Assembly: GCF_003431825.1 (NCBI RefSeq)
Contig: NZ_CP020083.1
Location: 1,588,501-1,652,500 of the forward strand
Length of the DNA: 64,000 nucleotides
Direction: 5' to 3'
DNA from: Blastomonas fulva
Lineage (GTDB): Bacteria > Pseudomonadota > Alphaproteobacteria > Sphingomonadales > Sphingomonadaceae
Made by a program: the position numbers and the translations under genes. The notes below the pieces were generated by a model, which was given only the letters and a program-made list of their open reading frames with translations, did no database searches and was not told the origin of the DNA. Positions 44,105 through 52,241 of this stretch are shown one piece after another. How positions within the stretch are numbered: the first letter of the stretch is position 1; every line of letters begins with the position of its first letter.

Positions 44105-45811
44105 ATGGTTGAGCTGAATCCCCGCAATTTCCAGGACCGCGCGCCAGCCGCTCCTGCTGATCTTCCCGCCATGCCCCGGATGGCACCGCGCCCCGCAGAG
44201 CACCTCAAGATCGGCGAGGTCGTCGAGATCGCCGGGTCGAGCTCGCAGGTGCTGCTCGATGCCAGCCGTCTGGCCACGCTGACCGACCATAACGATCCCA
44301 GCGTGTCGATGGCAGGCCAGGTGGGCAGCCAGGTCAAGATCCGCATGGGGTCGCGCTGGCTGGTCGCCAATGTCCGCACCCAGCGCATGCATCAGCGCGA
44401 GGCCGGGCTGATCGTCTGCCAGATCGACTTTCTGGGCGAGGGCGAAGAGGAAAAGCTCACCGGCCGGATCTTCAATTTCCGCCGCGGGGTGACGCGCTAT
44501 CCGGTCCCCGGCACGCCCTTGTTCGCGATGACGAGCGCCGACCTCAAGCAGGTCTATGCCGCCGATTCGCGTCCGCATATCGAGATCGGCACGGTATACC
44601 CCACCGCCGACACCCGCGGCGCGCTGTATGTCGATGCGCTGCTGGGCAAGCACTTCGCGCTGCTGGGTTCGACCGGTACCGGCAAGTCCACCGCCGCAGC
44701 GCTGATCCTGCACCGGATCTGCGACATGATGCCCGATGGCCATATCGTCATGATCGATCCGCATGGCGAATATTCCACCGCCTTCAGCGAGAATGGCGCG
44801 CTGTTCGATGTCGGCAATCTGGCGATGCCGTACTGGCTGATGAACTTCGAAGAGCATTGCGAGGTGTTCCTCACTTCGTCGGGCGCGGACCGGCAGACCG
44901 ATGCCGAGATTCTCGCCAAGTGCCTGCTGTCCGCCCGGATGAAGAGCAAGGCGGCGATCAACGCCTCGCGAGTGACCGTCGACACCCCGATCCCCTATAT
45001 GCTGTCTGATCTGGTTGCCAACATCCAGAACGAGATGGGCAAGCTGGACAAGGCGACATCGAGTGCGCCGTTCCTGCGGATCAAGGGCAAGATCGAGGAG
45101 ATGAAGGCCGACCCGCGCTATACCTTCATGTTCTCAGGCATGCTGGTGGGCGACAATATGGTCGACTTTATCGCGCGGATTTTCCGCATGCCAGCCGAGG
45201 GCAAGCCGATCTCGATCATCGACGTGTCGGGCGTGCCGTCCGACATCACCTCTACCGTTGTGGCGGTGCTCAGCCGCATGGTGTTCGACTTCGCGATCTG
45301 GAGTCGCAAGGACAAGATCACCCCGGTGCTGCTGGTGTGCGAGGAAGCGCACCGCTACATCCCGTCCGACCGCGTGCTCGAGCACAGCGCGGTGCGCAAC
45401 GTGCTCAGCCGCATTGCCAAGGAAGGCCGCAAATACGGCGTCTCGCTGGGCCTGATCACCCAGCGCCCGTCCGATCTGTCCGAAGGCGTGCTGTCGCAAT
45501 GCGGGACCATCATCGCAATGCGCCTCAACAACGACCGCGACCAGGCGCATGTCCGATCGGCGATGCCCGAAGGCGCGCGCGGGTTCCTCGATTCGATTCC
45601 CGCGCTGCGCAACCGCGAGTGCATCATCTGCGGCGAGGGCGTGTCGATCCCGATCCGCGTGGCGTTCGACGATCTGGCCGAGGCGCGGCGTCCGGCATCG
45701 GACGATCCGCTGTTCAGCAGCCTGTGGTGCGAGCGCGGCGGCGAGATGGAAATGGTGTCGCGGGTCGTCAGTCGCTGGCGCAACCAGGGCAACCAGTCCG
45801 GCCAGCGCTGA
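44105..45811 (+). CDS. HerA-like ATPase (DUF87 family)
   Basis: A 568-residue FtsK/HerA-superfamily ATPase. An N-terminal HAS-barrel-like region (about residues 35-140) precedes Walker A in LLGSTGTGKSTAAALIL (about 185-201), the DPHGEYS motif, and Walker B in VLLVCEEAHRYIP (about 410). A basic and Gln-rich end follows. Archaeal HerA pairs with NurA for DNA end processing; bacterial homologues pair with varied nucleases or act alone, and no nuclease neighbour is visible here. It starts 105 bp after the TIGR02186 gene and its stop abuts the stop of convergent queE without a gap. Confidence 0.88.
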   Translation: MVELNPRNFQDRAPAAPADLPAMPRMAPRPAEHLKIGEVVEIAGSSSQVLLDASRLATLTDHNDPSVSMAGQVGSQVKIRMGSRWLVANVRTQRMHQREAGLIVCQIDFLGEGEEEKLTGRIFNFRRGVTRYPVPGTPLFAMTSADLKQVYAADSRPHIEIGTVYPTADTRGALYVDALLGKHFALLGSTGTGKSTAAALILHRICDMMPDGHIVMIDPHGEYSTAFSENGALFDVGNLAMPYWLMNFEEHCEVFLTSSGADRQTDAEILAKCLLSARMKSKAAINASRVTVDTPIPYMLSDLVANIQNEMGKLDKATSSAPFLRIKGKIEEMKADPRYTFMFSGMLVGDNMVDFIARIFRMPAEGKPISIIDVSGVPSDITSTVVAVLSRMVFDFAIWSRKDKITPVLLVCEEAHRYIPSDRVLEHSAVRNVLSRIAKEGRKYGVSLGLITQRPSDLSEGVLSQCGTIIAMRLNNDRDQAHVRSAMPEGARGFLDSIPALRNRECIICGEGVSIPIRVAFDDLAEARRPASDDPLFSSLWCERGGEMEMVSRVVSRWRNQGNQSGQR

Positions 45812-46552
45812 TCAGGTTCCGCGCGTATCGCCGTACAGGTGGATGTGCAGCCGGTCGGTGAACCGCCATCCACGATCGAGGCACAAAGGCGCAAGCCAGT
45901 GCGCGCGCTGCTGCAGTACGGCAGGGCTGGTGCCCTCGGGCATCAGCAGGATGCGTTCGGCCGCGATAGCATATTGGCTGGCCAGTGCGTCAATCTCGTC
46001 GGCATCTTCCGGGCTCGCCACCACGAACTTGAACCATGCGCGCGGGTCGCGGGCATAGCCCGCCAGGCTCGTCTCGTTCACCCTGAGGTCTGCGGCATTG
46101 CCCGAATGCGCGAGCTTGGGTGACAGGTTCAGCTGATCGACATGCGCATCGAAGGCAGCCGTCAGCGCGACCGTGCCGTTGCTCTCGATCTCGATATGAT
46201 AGTCCGGCCCCAAAAGGGCGCACAGGGCAGCCAGCGCGGGCTGCTGCAGCAGTGGCTCGCCTCCGGTGAAGACGATGTGGCGACACCCGAATTCTGCGAT
46301 GCGCCGGGCCACCTCGGCAATGTCCAGTGTCAGGCTGTTCTCGCGCCGGACAAAGGTCTCGCATCCGCGATGCCTGGCGTTATGCCCGGTGAAATACCAG
46401 GTATAGGGCGTGTCGCACCACAGACAGGCCAGGTTGCACCCCGACAACCGCACAAACACCGATGGTCTGCCCAGCGAGATCCCTTCGCCCTGCAGCGAAT
46501 GGAATATCTCGGGTTCTCCGGGATGGACAGTGGCAAGGCGCAGGCTGGTCAT
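45812..46552 (-). CDS. queE: 7-carboxy-7-deazaguanine synthase (radical SAM)
   Basis: Makes the 7-deazaguanine core of queuosine and related modified bases from carboxy-tetrahydropterin. The 246-residue protein binds its [4Fe-4S] cluster through Cys39, Cys43 and Cys46 (CNLACLWC). QGEGISLGRPSVFVRLSGC precedes it and IVFTGGEPLLQQPAL follows, as in QueE. No other queuosine gene is in the window. The gene is convergent with the HerA-like gene; its end touches that gene's end directly. Confidence 0.93.
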   Translation of the reverse strand: MTSLRLATVHPGEPEIFHSLQGEGISLGRPSVFVRLSGCNLACLWCDTPYTWYFTGHNARHRGCETFVRRENSLTLDIAEVARRIAEFGCRHIVFTGGEPLLQQPALAALCALLGPDYHIEIESNGTVALTAAFDAHVDQLNLSPKLAHSGNAADLRVNETSLAGYARDPRAWFKFVVASPEDADEIDALASQYAIAAERILLMPEGTSPAVLQQRAHWLAPLCLDRGWRFTDRLHIHLYGDTRGT

Positions 46553-46588
46553 GGCTCCCGGCCCTTAGCGAAAAATCTTCCGCCTGCC

Positions 46589-46628
46589 AAAAAAAGTGGC
46601 CGCACCTGTCACAGACAGATGCGGCCAC
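46589..46628 (-). terminator. intrinsic terminator of the TorF-like porin gene
   Basis: Read on the minus strand: GTGGCCGCA, a 15-nt loop region, TGCGGCCAC, then a run of seven Ts (the A-run at 46589-46595 on the plus strand). It lies 38 bp after the porin stop codon and has the classic stem plus T-run. Confidence 0.8.
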
Positions 46629-46666
46629 ACCCCCCAATGGCAAAGTCAGGAGTGAACAGACCCCGA

Positions 46667-47506
46667 TCAGAAGGCCGCGGTGACCCCGAACACGATCGTC
46701 GAATCGGCGATCTGGCCGCCGCCGGTGCGGAACTTCTGGAAGTTCGGCAGCAGATAGGCCGATTCGGCGCGTCCGATGTCGGTATCGACATAGCTCACGC
46801 TCAGCGTCAGCGGTCCGTAGACATTGACCGAGGCGCCAACCGAATAGTCCCAGTATTCGCCGGTCGGCGTCACGCTGGTGCCGTTGGGGCCAAGGCCCGG
46901 ATTGCCTTCCGAATAGCCGATATGCGCGGTCAGGCTGACCGGAGTGTCGGGGATGGCGAAGCTCGCGTCACCGGAGAGATACAGGTTGTCCTCTTTCTGA
47001 CCGCGGCTGAACGGCGTGTTCGAGAAGTTGCCCAGCGCTTCCTGCTTGGGGGCGTAATAGACAGCGGCGGTCAGCGAGACCGGCCCTGCGGTGCCCTTCA
47101 GCTTGGCATAGCCTTCGAAGAAGTCGGTGTTGTCGAAGCCGTCGGGGTACATGTACCACGTCACGCCGACATCGATGCCGGCCGAACCGATCGTGGTGGC
47201 ATAGCCTGCGAACAGGTCGACCTCGAGGTTCGGACCGCCAAAGGTACCCCAACCGGCAAGGTTGGAACCCCAGGTGCCGGCGTAGAAGCCCGATTCGTGG
47301 CTGACAGTAAAGCCGCCCTGAAGCGCGACGCCTTCATCGGACTGCGAAACGCCGCGGAAGCGGTAGTCAGAGACAAGGCCGACAGAGCCGGAGATGGTCA
47401 CCGGCGGCGAGGCCTCTTCTTCCTGCGCGAACGCAGGGGTGGCAACAGCCGACGATACGAGAACGGCGAGGCCAGCAAGGCCCCGGTGGAATTTGGACGT
47501 ACGCAT
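46667..47506 (-). CDS. TorF-family putative porin (TIGR02001)
   Basis: A 279-residue outer-membrane protein. The signal peptide ends VATPAFA near residue 27. The family's N-terminal signature SDYRFRGVSQSDEGVALQGG follows at about 46-65, and the chain continues as alternating beta-strands ending TIVFGVTAAF with a terminal Phe. TorF-type porins are common in Sphingomonadales and other Proteobacteria; the transported solute is unknown. AAAGGA precedes the ATG. A strong intrinsic terminator follows and a 312-bp region lies upstream, so it is a single-gene unit. Confidence 0.9.
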   Translation of the reverse strand: MRTSKFHRGLAGLAVLVSSAVATPAFAQEEEASPPVTISGSVGLVSDYRFRGVSQSDEGVALQGGFTVSHESGFYAGTWGSNLAGWGTFGGPNLEVDLFAGYATTIGSAGIDVGVTWYMYPDGFDNTDFFEGYAKLKGTAGPVSLTAAVYYAPKQEALGNFSNTPFSRGQKEDNLYLSGDASFAIPDTPVSLTAHIGYSEGNPGLGPNGTSVTPTGEYWDYSVGASVNVYGPLTLSVSYVDTDIGRAESAYLLPNFQKFRTGGGQIADSTIVFGVTAAF

Positions 47507-47818
47507 GTTTTTCCTTTCAACTGGATGCGTTTCGTCCCGCCTGCGCTGCGATGGCGACCCTCTGTTCTTGCGGCGTCCCTGTGCGCCGTGATGGGGTGCT
47601 CATAATCAGCGACAGCAATGCTGCCGTGTCATGCTGCGCTGCACAAGAGAAAAATGCCAAAATTATGACATTGGTTGAAAGAATGTGTCTTTCGCGTCAC
47701 GCTGAACAGACCATATCGGACCTATACAGAGCTGTGCTTTATCACCGCGATCGCGCGTGTGCGCAGTATCCTTGCGAATTAGAGCGGTGTTAACCGGGGC
47801 GCCTTATTGCCTTAGGCT
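47507..47818. other. 312-bp intergenic region between divergent porin and small unknown gene
   Basis: I see no gene with support here; the short frame at 47551-47793 has a composition unlike a real protein. An imperfect dyad, ATGCCA (47654-47659) and TGACAT (47666-47671), lies in an AT-rich stretch and could be an operator for the porin promoter, but that is weak. Confidence 0.35.
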
Positions 47819-48205
47819 ATGTTTGCTCCGCTCTCCCCGATTCTGGCGGCTGATGATGGCGCCGATGCCCAGGCGCAGGTCGTGCTGGGCCAGTTCGAAT
47901 CGATGACGCCGGTGCTCGCGGTGATCGCCCGGCTTGCCGGGGTCGCGCCCCAGGCTCGCGCAGGGCTGCTTGAACAGAGTGCAGACCTGTCGGCTGTCCT
48001 CGCATCGCTGCCGCCCGAACGGATGCGGTTTGCCGCGGAGCAGCTGGAGACATTGGGCATGGTGTTGCAGGCAGGGCTGATCGCGCTCGAGAATGCGCGG
48101 ACCACAGGACGGTTCAACCGCGCCGCCGCGCTGCTGCTCCACGCCGAAGCCTCCGGTCTGTATCGCGACATTCTCCACGACCTCGGCCGTAGCGGACACC
48201 ATTGA
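47819..48205 (+). CDS. conserved-looking small protein of unknown function
   Basis: A 128-residue, mostly alpha-helical, Ala/Leu-rich protein with no signal peptide, no membrane span and no motif I recognise. Helical segments such as QAQVVLGQFESMTPVLAVIARLA and MRFAAEQLETLGMVLQAGLIALE suggest a small helical bundle. It sits 56 bp before mmcB in the same direction, but a LexA-like box lies between the two, so they may be regulated separately. Codon usage resembles its neighbours, which supports a real gene. Confidence 0.6.
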   Translation: MFAPLSPILAADDGADAQAQVVLGQFESMTPVLAVIARLAGVAPQARAGLLEQSADLSAVLASLPPERMRFAAEQLETLGMVLQAGLIALENARTTGRFNRAAALLLHAEASGLYRDILHDLGRSGHH

Positions 48206-48234
48206 GCGCGGTCCTGCGCGACCGGCTTTCCTTT

Positions 48235-48249
48235 GTTCCCGTTTTGTAT
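48235..48249 (+). promoter_or_regulatory. candidate LexA (SOS) box upstream of mmcB
   Basis: GTTC at 48235-48238, seven bases (CCGTTTT), then GTAT at 48246-48249. The alphaproteobacterial LexA consensus is GTTC-N7-GTTC, so the first half-site and the spacing match and the second half differs at two positions. It ends 12 bp before the mmcB ATG. mmcB is LexA-controlled in Caulobacter. Confidence 0.5.
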
Positions 48250-48261
48250 TAGCAAGGCGGC

Positions 48262-48795
48262 ATGACCGATACCCGTTTCCATGCTGCCTCCATCGTGGCG
48301 GACGACCCGCTCCCTCCCGCTCCGACCGACATCTGCGGCCTGCCTCAGGGTGCAGCAGCGGTTGCGCGCGGCATCGCCAGGTTGTTCCGCCGCAACCAGA
48401 TCTGGGTGGCGCCGGAAATCGCACTGCCCAATGGACGCCGTGCCGACCTGATGGGGCTCGATTCGCGCGGCGCCATCGTGATCGTCGAGATCAAGGTGTC
48501 GCGCGCCGATCTGCTGGGTGATGCCAAATGGCCCGAATATCTCGACCATTGCGACCGCTTCTACTGGGGCCTGCCGCCGTCGCTCGATGCCGCCCTGGTC
48601 CAGTCGCCTGCGTTTCTGCCGGACACGACCGGGCTGATCATTGCCGATGCTTACGATGCCGAGATCGTTCGCCCCGCTGCAACCCGCCCGCTGGCGCCCG
48701 CACGCCGCAAGAGCGAGACCGCGCGGCTGGCCTGCCTTGCGCTGCGACGGCTCAACCTGCTGCACGATCCGGCAGCCCCGGGCGAACCCTACTGA
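48262..48795 (+). CDS. mmcB: MmcB-family DNA repair protein
   Basis: A 177-residue protein. GAAAVARGIARLFRRNQIWV opens a PD-(D/E)xK nuclease-like fold with the catalytic-looking pattern RRADLMGLD followed by IVIVEIKVSRADLLGDAKW (Asp, Glu-x-Lys). WPEYLDHCDRFYWGLP completes the family signature. In Caulobacter the homologue protects against mitomycin C damage. AAGGCGG lies before the ATG. A 28-residue basic tail rich in Arg/Ala follows. SOS control is suggested by the upstream box. Confidence 0.87.
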   Translation: MTDTRFHAASIVADDPLPPAPTDICGLPQGAAAVARGIARLFRRNQIWVAPEIALPNGRRADLMGLDSRGAIVIVEIKVSRADLLGDAKWPEYLDHCDRFYWGLPPSLDAALVQSPAFLPDTTGLIIADAYDAEIVRPAATRPLAPARRKSETARLACLALRRLNLLHDPAAPGEPY

Positions 48796-48915
48796 TAACC
48801 AGATAGGTTATTAATACTTGACATCGTAACGCTGATATGGCACAAAACCTGAACATCGAGATGGAGCGAGTCGGGCAGATGGCCTGACGGGCGGCTCCTG
48901 CGGTGTCCCTTCTTC

Positions 48916-49437
48916 ATGCTTGTCGCTGTTCTGCGCGGAGATGCCTGTTTGTCCGATACCGTGTCGGAGGAATGCCTGTGGGCGTTTCTCGATCATCTGG
49001 CTGAGACGTCGAACGTTTCGGTGGCGGCGAAGCGTGCCGGGGTGTCGCGCTCGGCGGTGTACCGGTTGCGCGCGAGCAGCCCCGCCTTTCGCGCGGGCTG
49101 GCAGTCGGCGATTGCCACCGGGTATGACGAGCTCGAGTTCCGGATGCTCAAGACCGCGCGCTTCGGCACGTTGAAGCCGGTGAAGCGTCCCGATGGCAGC
49201 ATCGGCCGCGCCACCGAATATGACGATGCCCAGGGCCTCAAGCTGCTGATGGCGTACAAGGCCAATCTCGAAAAGGCGGGCGCCGACAAGGGGCGGGGCG
49301 AAGGCGCCGGCGATGCGGCGTCCGCCCGCGCGGCGCGCGATCAGCTCGCCGCCACGCTCGAGCAGATCCGCCAGCGGCTCGATGCCTCGGCCGGCGCGGG
49401 CAGCACAGATGATCCAGACGCGGCGTCGCAGACATGA
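48916..49437 (+). CDS. terminase small-subunit-like protein of a gene-transfer-agent remnant
   Basis: A 173-residue protein. Its N-terminal helix-turn-helix (SNVSVAAKRAGVSRSAVYRLRA, residues about 34-54) resembles the DNA-binding part of small terminase or GpA-like packaging proteins. The C-terminal third is Ala-rich and probably coiled coil (ARAARDQLAATLEQIRQRL). It overlaps the terminase large-subunit fragment by 4 bp (ATGA). In RcGTA-type clusters the equivalent gene lies directly ahead of the large terminase. The frame is intact although the genes behind it have been lost. Confidence 0.72.
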   Translation: MLVAVLRGDACLSDTVSEECLWAFLDHLAETSNVSVAAKRAGVSRSAVYRLRASSPAFRAGWQSAIATGYDELEFRMLKTARFGTLKPVKRPDGSIGRATEYDDAQGLKLLMAYKANLEKAGADKGRGEGAGDAASARAARDQLAATLEQIRQRLDASAGAGSTDDPDAASQT

Positions 49438-49890
49438 ACGGACGCTCGCTGGCCGAACGGCTGGCGGCGATGCCGGCGGCTGCGGCGCGGCGCTATATCG
49501 ACGGGCTCAGCGATCCTGCTGTGCAAGGCCTGGCGCATCACTGGCAGTTCTGGGCGCGGCCCGAACAGCTGGCACCGGATGGCGTCTGGCGCATCTGGCT
49601 GATCATGGCCGGGCGCGGCTTCGGCAAGACGCGGGCGGGGGCCGAATGGGTGCGCAGCATTGCCGAAGCTGATCCCGATGCGCGGATCGCGCTGGTCGCG
49701 GCGAACCTGGCCGAGGCGCGCAGCGTGATGGTCGAGGGGCAAAGTGGTCTTCTGGCCATCGCGCCTGATGCCATGCGGCCACACTGGGAGCCTTCGCTGC
49801 GCCGGTTGCGCTGGCCAGACGGGGCGCAGGCGACGCTGTTTTCGGCCGCAGAGCCCGAAGGCCTGCGGGGGCCCGAGCACAGCCATGCTC
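49434..49890 (+). pseudogene. terminase large subunit, 5' fragment (GTA/prophage remnant)
   Basis: The first 152 codons encode the start of a TerL ATPase: IWLIMAGRGFGKTRAGAEWVR (Walker A, residues about 54-69), ARIALVAANLAEARSVMVEG, and FSAAEPEGLRGPEHSHA. In intact terminases the last motif is followed by the Walker B acidic residues and the rest of the ATPase and nuclease, about 280 more residues. Here similarity stops at about 49890 and the sequence becomes a DUF2793 coding region in another frame. The reading frame then runs on without meaning to 50012. This is a truncated, non-functional gene. Confidence 0.8.
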
Positions 49891-50295
49891 GCCGCGCAGG
49901 CGCAAAAGGAACTGACGCACAACGAGGCGCTGGTGGTGATCGATGCTCTGCTTGGCGGATGTATCGAGGGCGTCGCCTCCGACCCGGGTACTGTCGCTGC
50001 CGAACAGGGTAGGGCGTGGGTTGTCGGGCCGTCTCCGTCCGGCATTTGGGCGGACCGGGAATCGCATATCGCCATCTCCACGGCAGGCGGCTGGCGATTT
50101 GCGCCGCCGCTTGAGAGCATGCGGATTTACGACCGTGCCGACGGCGGGATGCGCCGCTTTGATGGCAGTGAATGGCTCGGTGCCGAGGCGATCGCGGACC
50201 CTGCGGGCGGGGCGGTGGTGGATGCAGAAGCGCGCATTGCGCTCACCGCGCTCCTGGCAGCGTTGCGCGAATTTGGCCTTGTTGCCGCTACATGA
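49888..50295 (+). pseudogene. DUF2793-domain tail-associated gene, 5'-truncated
   Basis: About 135 residues matching the DUF2793 domain: AQAQKELTHNEALVVIDALL, GRAWVVGPSPSGIWADRE, WRFAPPLESMRIYDRADGG and RFDGSEWLG, followed by a helical tail. Intact proteins begin about 15-20 residues earlier. The first in-frame ATG, at 49885, sits inside the junction with the terminase fragment and has no ribosome-binding site. In sphingomonad GTA clusters a DUF2793 gene normally closes the cluster, after the tail genes, so a block of perhaps ten or more genes has been deleted between the two fragments. Confidence 0.75.
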
Positions 50296-50518
50296 TTGAT
50301 CTCATGGGCATTCTGCGCTTATGATTCGCATATCGCCAGTCGCGTCTGCCCCGATCCTGCATCGACCCTCTGGCGAGCGCCACTTTTTGTCCGGCACCCC
50401 CTGAAATGGCGACATTTCGGCAACACTATCATTAAAACCGCGCTTGCGTGGCAACCGGGTTGGCGTTAGTAACGTTGCCGAGTTGTCGTTTCAAATCCTA
50501 ATTATAAGGGGAATATCT

Positions 50519-51637
50519 ATGCGAAAGTTAGTCATAGGACTGGCGTTGGCATCTACCGCCCTGACCACACCGGCGCTTGCCCGTGATGGCCAGTGGTATG
50601 TTGGCGTCGAAGGCGGCGCCATGCTCGTCGAGGACATCCAGTTCGACGTCGGTGCGGTCAACAACGGTGTCACCCTCGACACCGACACCGGCTATGATGT
50701 CGGCGGCATTGTCGGCTACGATTTCGGCCCGTTCCGTCTCGAAGCTGAAGTCAGCTATCGCGAAGCCGATGTGACCGACGTTCAGAGCACTGTGGCCATC
50801 GCACGTGGTGCGCCCCTCCCCGCTCTGGTTGGTCGTTCGAACGCAGTTGGCTCGGCCAACGTGCTCGCGTTCATGCTGAACGGCTTGGTCGACTTCGGTC
50901 CCGATGATGGCCTTCAGGGCTTTGTCGGCGGCGGTGTCGGTGTTGCCCGTACGGACATCACTGCAGCTGCCACCAACCCCGGCCGCGCTGCATTCCTGAA
51001 CGATTCTGACACCGGCTTTGCGTGGCAGATCCTGGCAGGCGTTCGCGCTCCGCTCAGCGACAGCTGGGACGTGGGTCTGAAGTATCGCTTCTTCAACAGC
51101 GACTCGGTCAGCCTGATCGACGCCGGTGGCCGTGATTTCGATGGCCGCTTCCGCAGCCACTCGATCCTGGGCAGCATCATCTACAACTTCGGTGGTGAAG
51201 AAGCGGCTCCGCCGCCTCCCCCGCCGCCGCCGCCCCCGCCGCCTCCGCCGCCCCCGCCGCCTCCTCCGCCGCCGCCTCCGCCGGTTTGCGAGAAGGGTCC
51301 GTACATCGTGTTCTTCGACTTCGACAAGTCGAACATCACGCCGGAAGCAGCGACCATTCTGGACAACGCCGTGGCAGCCTATGGCAGCTGTGGTTCGGTC
51401 CCGGTCATGCTCGCAGGTCACGCCGACCGTTCGGGTGCAGCAACCTACAACGTCGGTCTGTCCCAGCGCCGCGCCGAATCCGTCAAGGCCTATCTGGTCT
51501 CGCGGAACATCCCGGCAAGCGCGATCAGCACCCAGGCTTTTGGCGAAACCAAGAACCGCGTGCAGACCGCCGATGGCGTTCGCGAACTGCAGAACCGTCG
51601 CGTGGAAATCACCTACGGTCCGGGTTCGGGCATGTAA
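50519..51637 (+). CDS. OmpA-family outer-membrane protein with polyproline linker
   Basis: A 372-residue protein. The signal peptide is cleaved after residue 21 (TTPALA). Residues 22-229 form an eight-strand OmpA-like barrel (YVGVEGGAMLVEDIQFDV through HSILGSIIYNFGG). Residues 231-255 are 25 consecutive prolines. A peptidoglycan-binding OmpA_C domain follows, with FDFDKSNITPEAATILD and GHADRSGAATYNVGLSQRRA (the conserved Asp and Arg contact diaminopimelate). AAGGGGA sets the ATG at 50519. An intrinsic terminator lies 30 bp downstream and a 223-bp upstream region separates it from the GTA remnant. Confidence 0.95.
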   Translation: MRKLVIGLALASTALTTPALARDGQWYVGVEGGAMLVEDIQFDVGAVNNGVTLDTDTGYDVGGIVGYDFGPFRLEAEVSYREADVTDVQSTVAIARGAPLPALVGRSNAVGSANVLAFMLNGLVDFGPDDGLQGFVGGGVGVARTDITAAATNPGRAAFLNDSDTGFAWQILAGVRAPLSDSWDVGLKYRFFNSDSVSLIDAGGRDFDGRFRSHSILGSIIYNFGGEEAAPPPPPPPPPPPPPPPPPPPPPPPPPVCEKGPYIVFFDFDKSNITPEAATILDNAVAAYGSCGSVPVMLAGHADRSGAATYNVGLSQRRAESVKAYLVSRNIPASAISTQAFGETKNRVQTADGVRELQNRRVEITYGPGSGM

Positions 51638-51667
51638 GCCACTCGCCCGATCGCAAGATCAGGCAGC

Positions 51668-51705
51668 AAAAAATCGGGGTCGGTCTTTAGACCGGCCCCT
51701 TTTTT
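51668..51705 (+). terminator. intrinsic terminator of the OmpA-family gene
   Basis: A 10-bp stem, GGGGTCGGTC (51676-51685) against 51690-51699, with a TTTA loop, preceded by six As and followed by a run of six Ts. It is a textbook rho-independent terminator and may act on both strands. Confidence 0.9.
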
Positions 51706-51783
51706 GTGCGCGCAGGCCGTGCGTTCCTGGTGTCTGCGTGCTGACCGCTTGTGGCGCCCGACCGAAAGGCTTATATCGAGCCC

Positions 51784-52125
51784 ATGGACACCACAGCCAC
51801 CGCCGACATCATCCTCACCCCCAGTGCGGCAAGCCGCGTTGCCGCGATCGCGGCCAAGCAAGGCAAGCCTGCGGTGCTGCGGCTTTCGGTTGAAGGCGGC
51901 GGCTGCTCAGGTTTCCAGTACCGCTTCGGGCTCGCCGATGCTCCCGAGGACGGCGATACGGTTGCACTGCGTGACGGCGTCGCATTGGTCGTTGACGAGA
52001 TGAGCCTCGACCTGGTGCGCGGCAGTGCGGTCGATTTCGTTGAATCGCTCGGTGGATCGGCCTTCCAGGTCACCAATCCCAACGCGGCCTCCGGCTGCGG
52101 CTGCGGCTCCAGCTTCTCGATCTGA
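51784..52125 (+). CDS. erpA: A-type iron-sulfur cluster carrier protein (ErpA/IscA/HesB family)
   Basis: A 113-residue protein with the three cluster-binding cysteines of the family: one in VEGGGCSGFQYRFG and two in the C-terminal SGCGCGSSFSI. ILTPSAASRVAAIAAKQ is the usual opening. It passes Fe-S clusters to apoproteins. ErpA, IscA and SufA cannot be separated with certainty by reading alone; as a stand-alone gene outside any suf or isc cluster, ErpA is most likely. The ATG at 51784 has no strong ribosome-binding site. Confidence 0.9.
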   Translation: MDTTATADIILTPSAASRVAAIAAKQGKPAVLRLSVEGGGCSGFQYRFGLADAPEDGDTVALRDGVALVVDEMSLDLVRGSAVDFVESLGGSAFQVTNPNAASGCGCGSSFSI

Positions 52126-52169
52126 CCCTCTAGCCTGACGGTACGGTCTGCTCGGACTGCCGCTGTTGC

Positions 52170-52195
52170 GGAACCTTTTGGCGCGCCTTCGCGTA
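52170..52195 (+). promoter_or_regulatory. candidate EcfG (general stress) promoter for the DUF1328 gene
   Basis: GGAAC at 52170-52174, followed after 17 bp by CGTA at 52192-52195. The alphaproteobacterial EcfG consensus is GGAAC-N16/17-CGTT, so only one -10 base differs. The DUF1328 ATG lies 47 bp downstream. Small hydrophobic stress proteins are common members of that regulon. Confidence 0.4.
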
Positions 52196-52241
52196 ACGTT
52201 ATGACAAGCGTTACTGCCAGACCCGCGACAAGGACCACGCC

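Noticed and set aside
47551..47793. 80-codon frame in the porin upstream region
   Set aside because: Cysteine-rich, no ribosome-binding site, no recognisable motif; codon use unlike neighbours.
48818..48846. TTGACA at 48818-48823 as a sigma-70 promoter for the terminase small-subunit gene
   Set aside because: No acceptable -10 box lies 16-18 bp downstream (CACAAA). The nearby ATAACC/GGTTAT dyad (48795-48811) is short and AT-rich and could be chance.
49744..50295. Intact 183-codon gene starting at 49744 and covering the DUF2793 region
   Set aside because: The first 47 codons are the terminase fragment read out of frame. True DUF2793 similarity begins at about 49888, so the gene is truncated, not intact.
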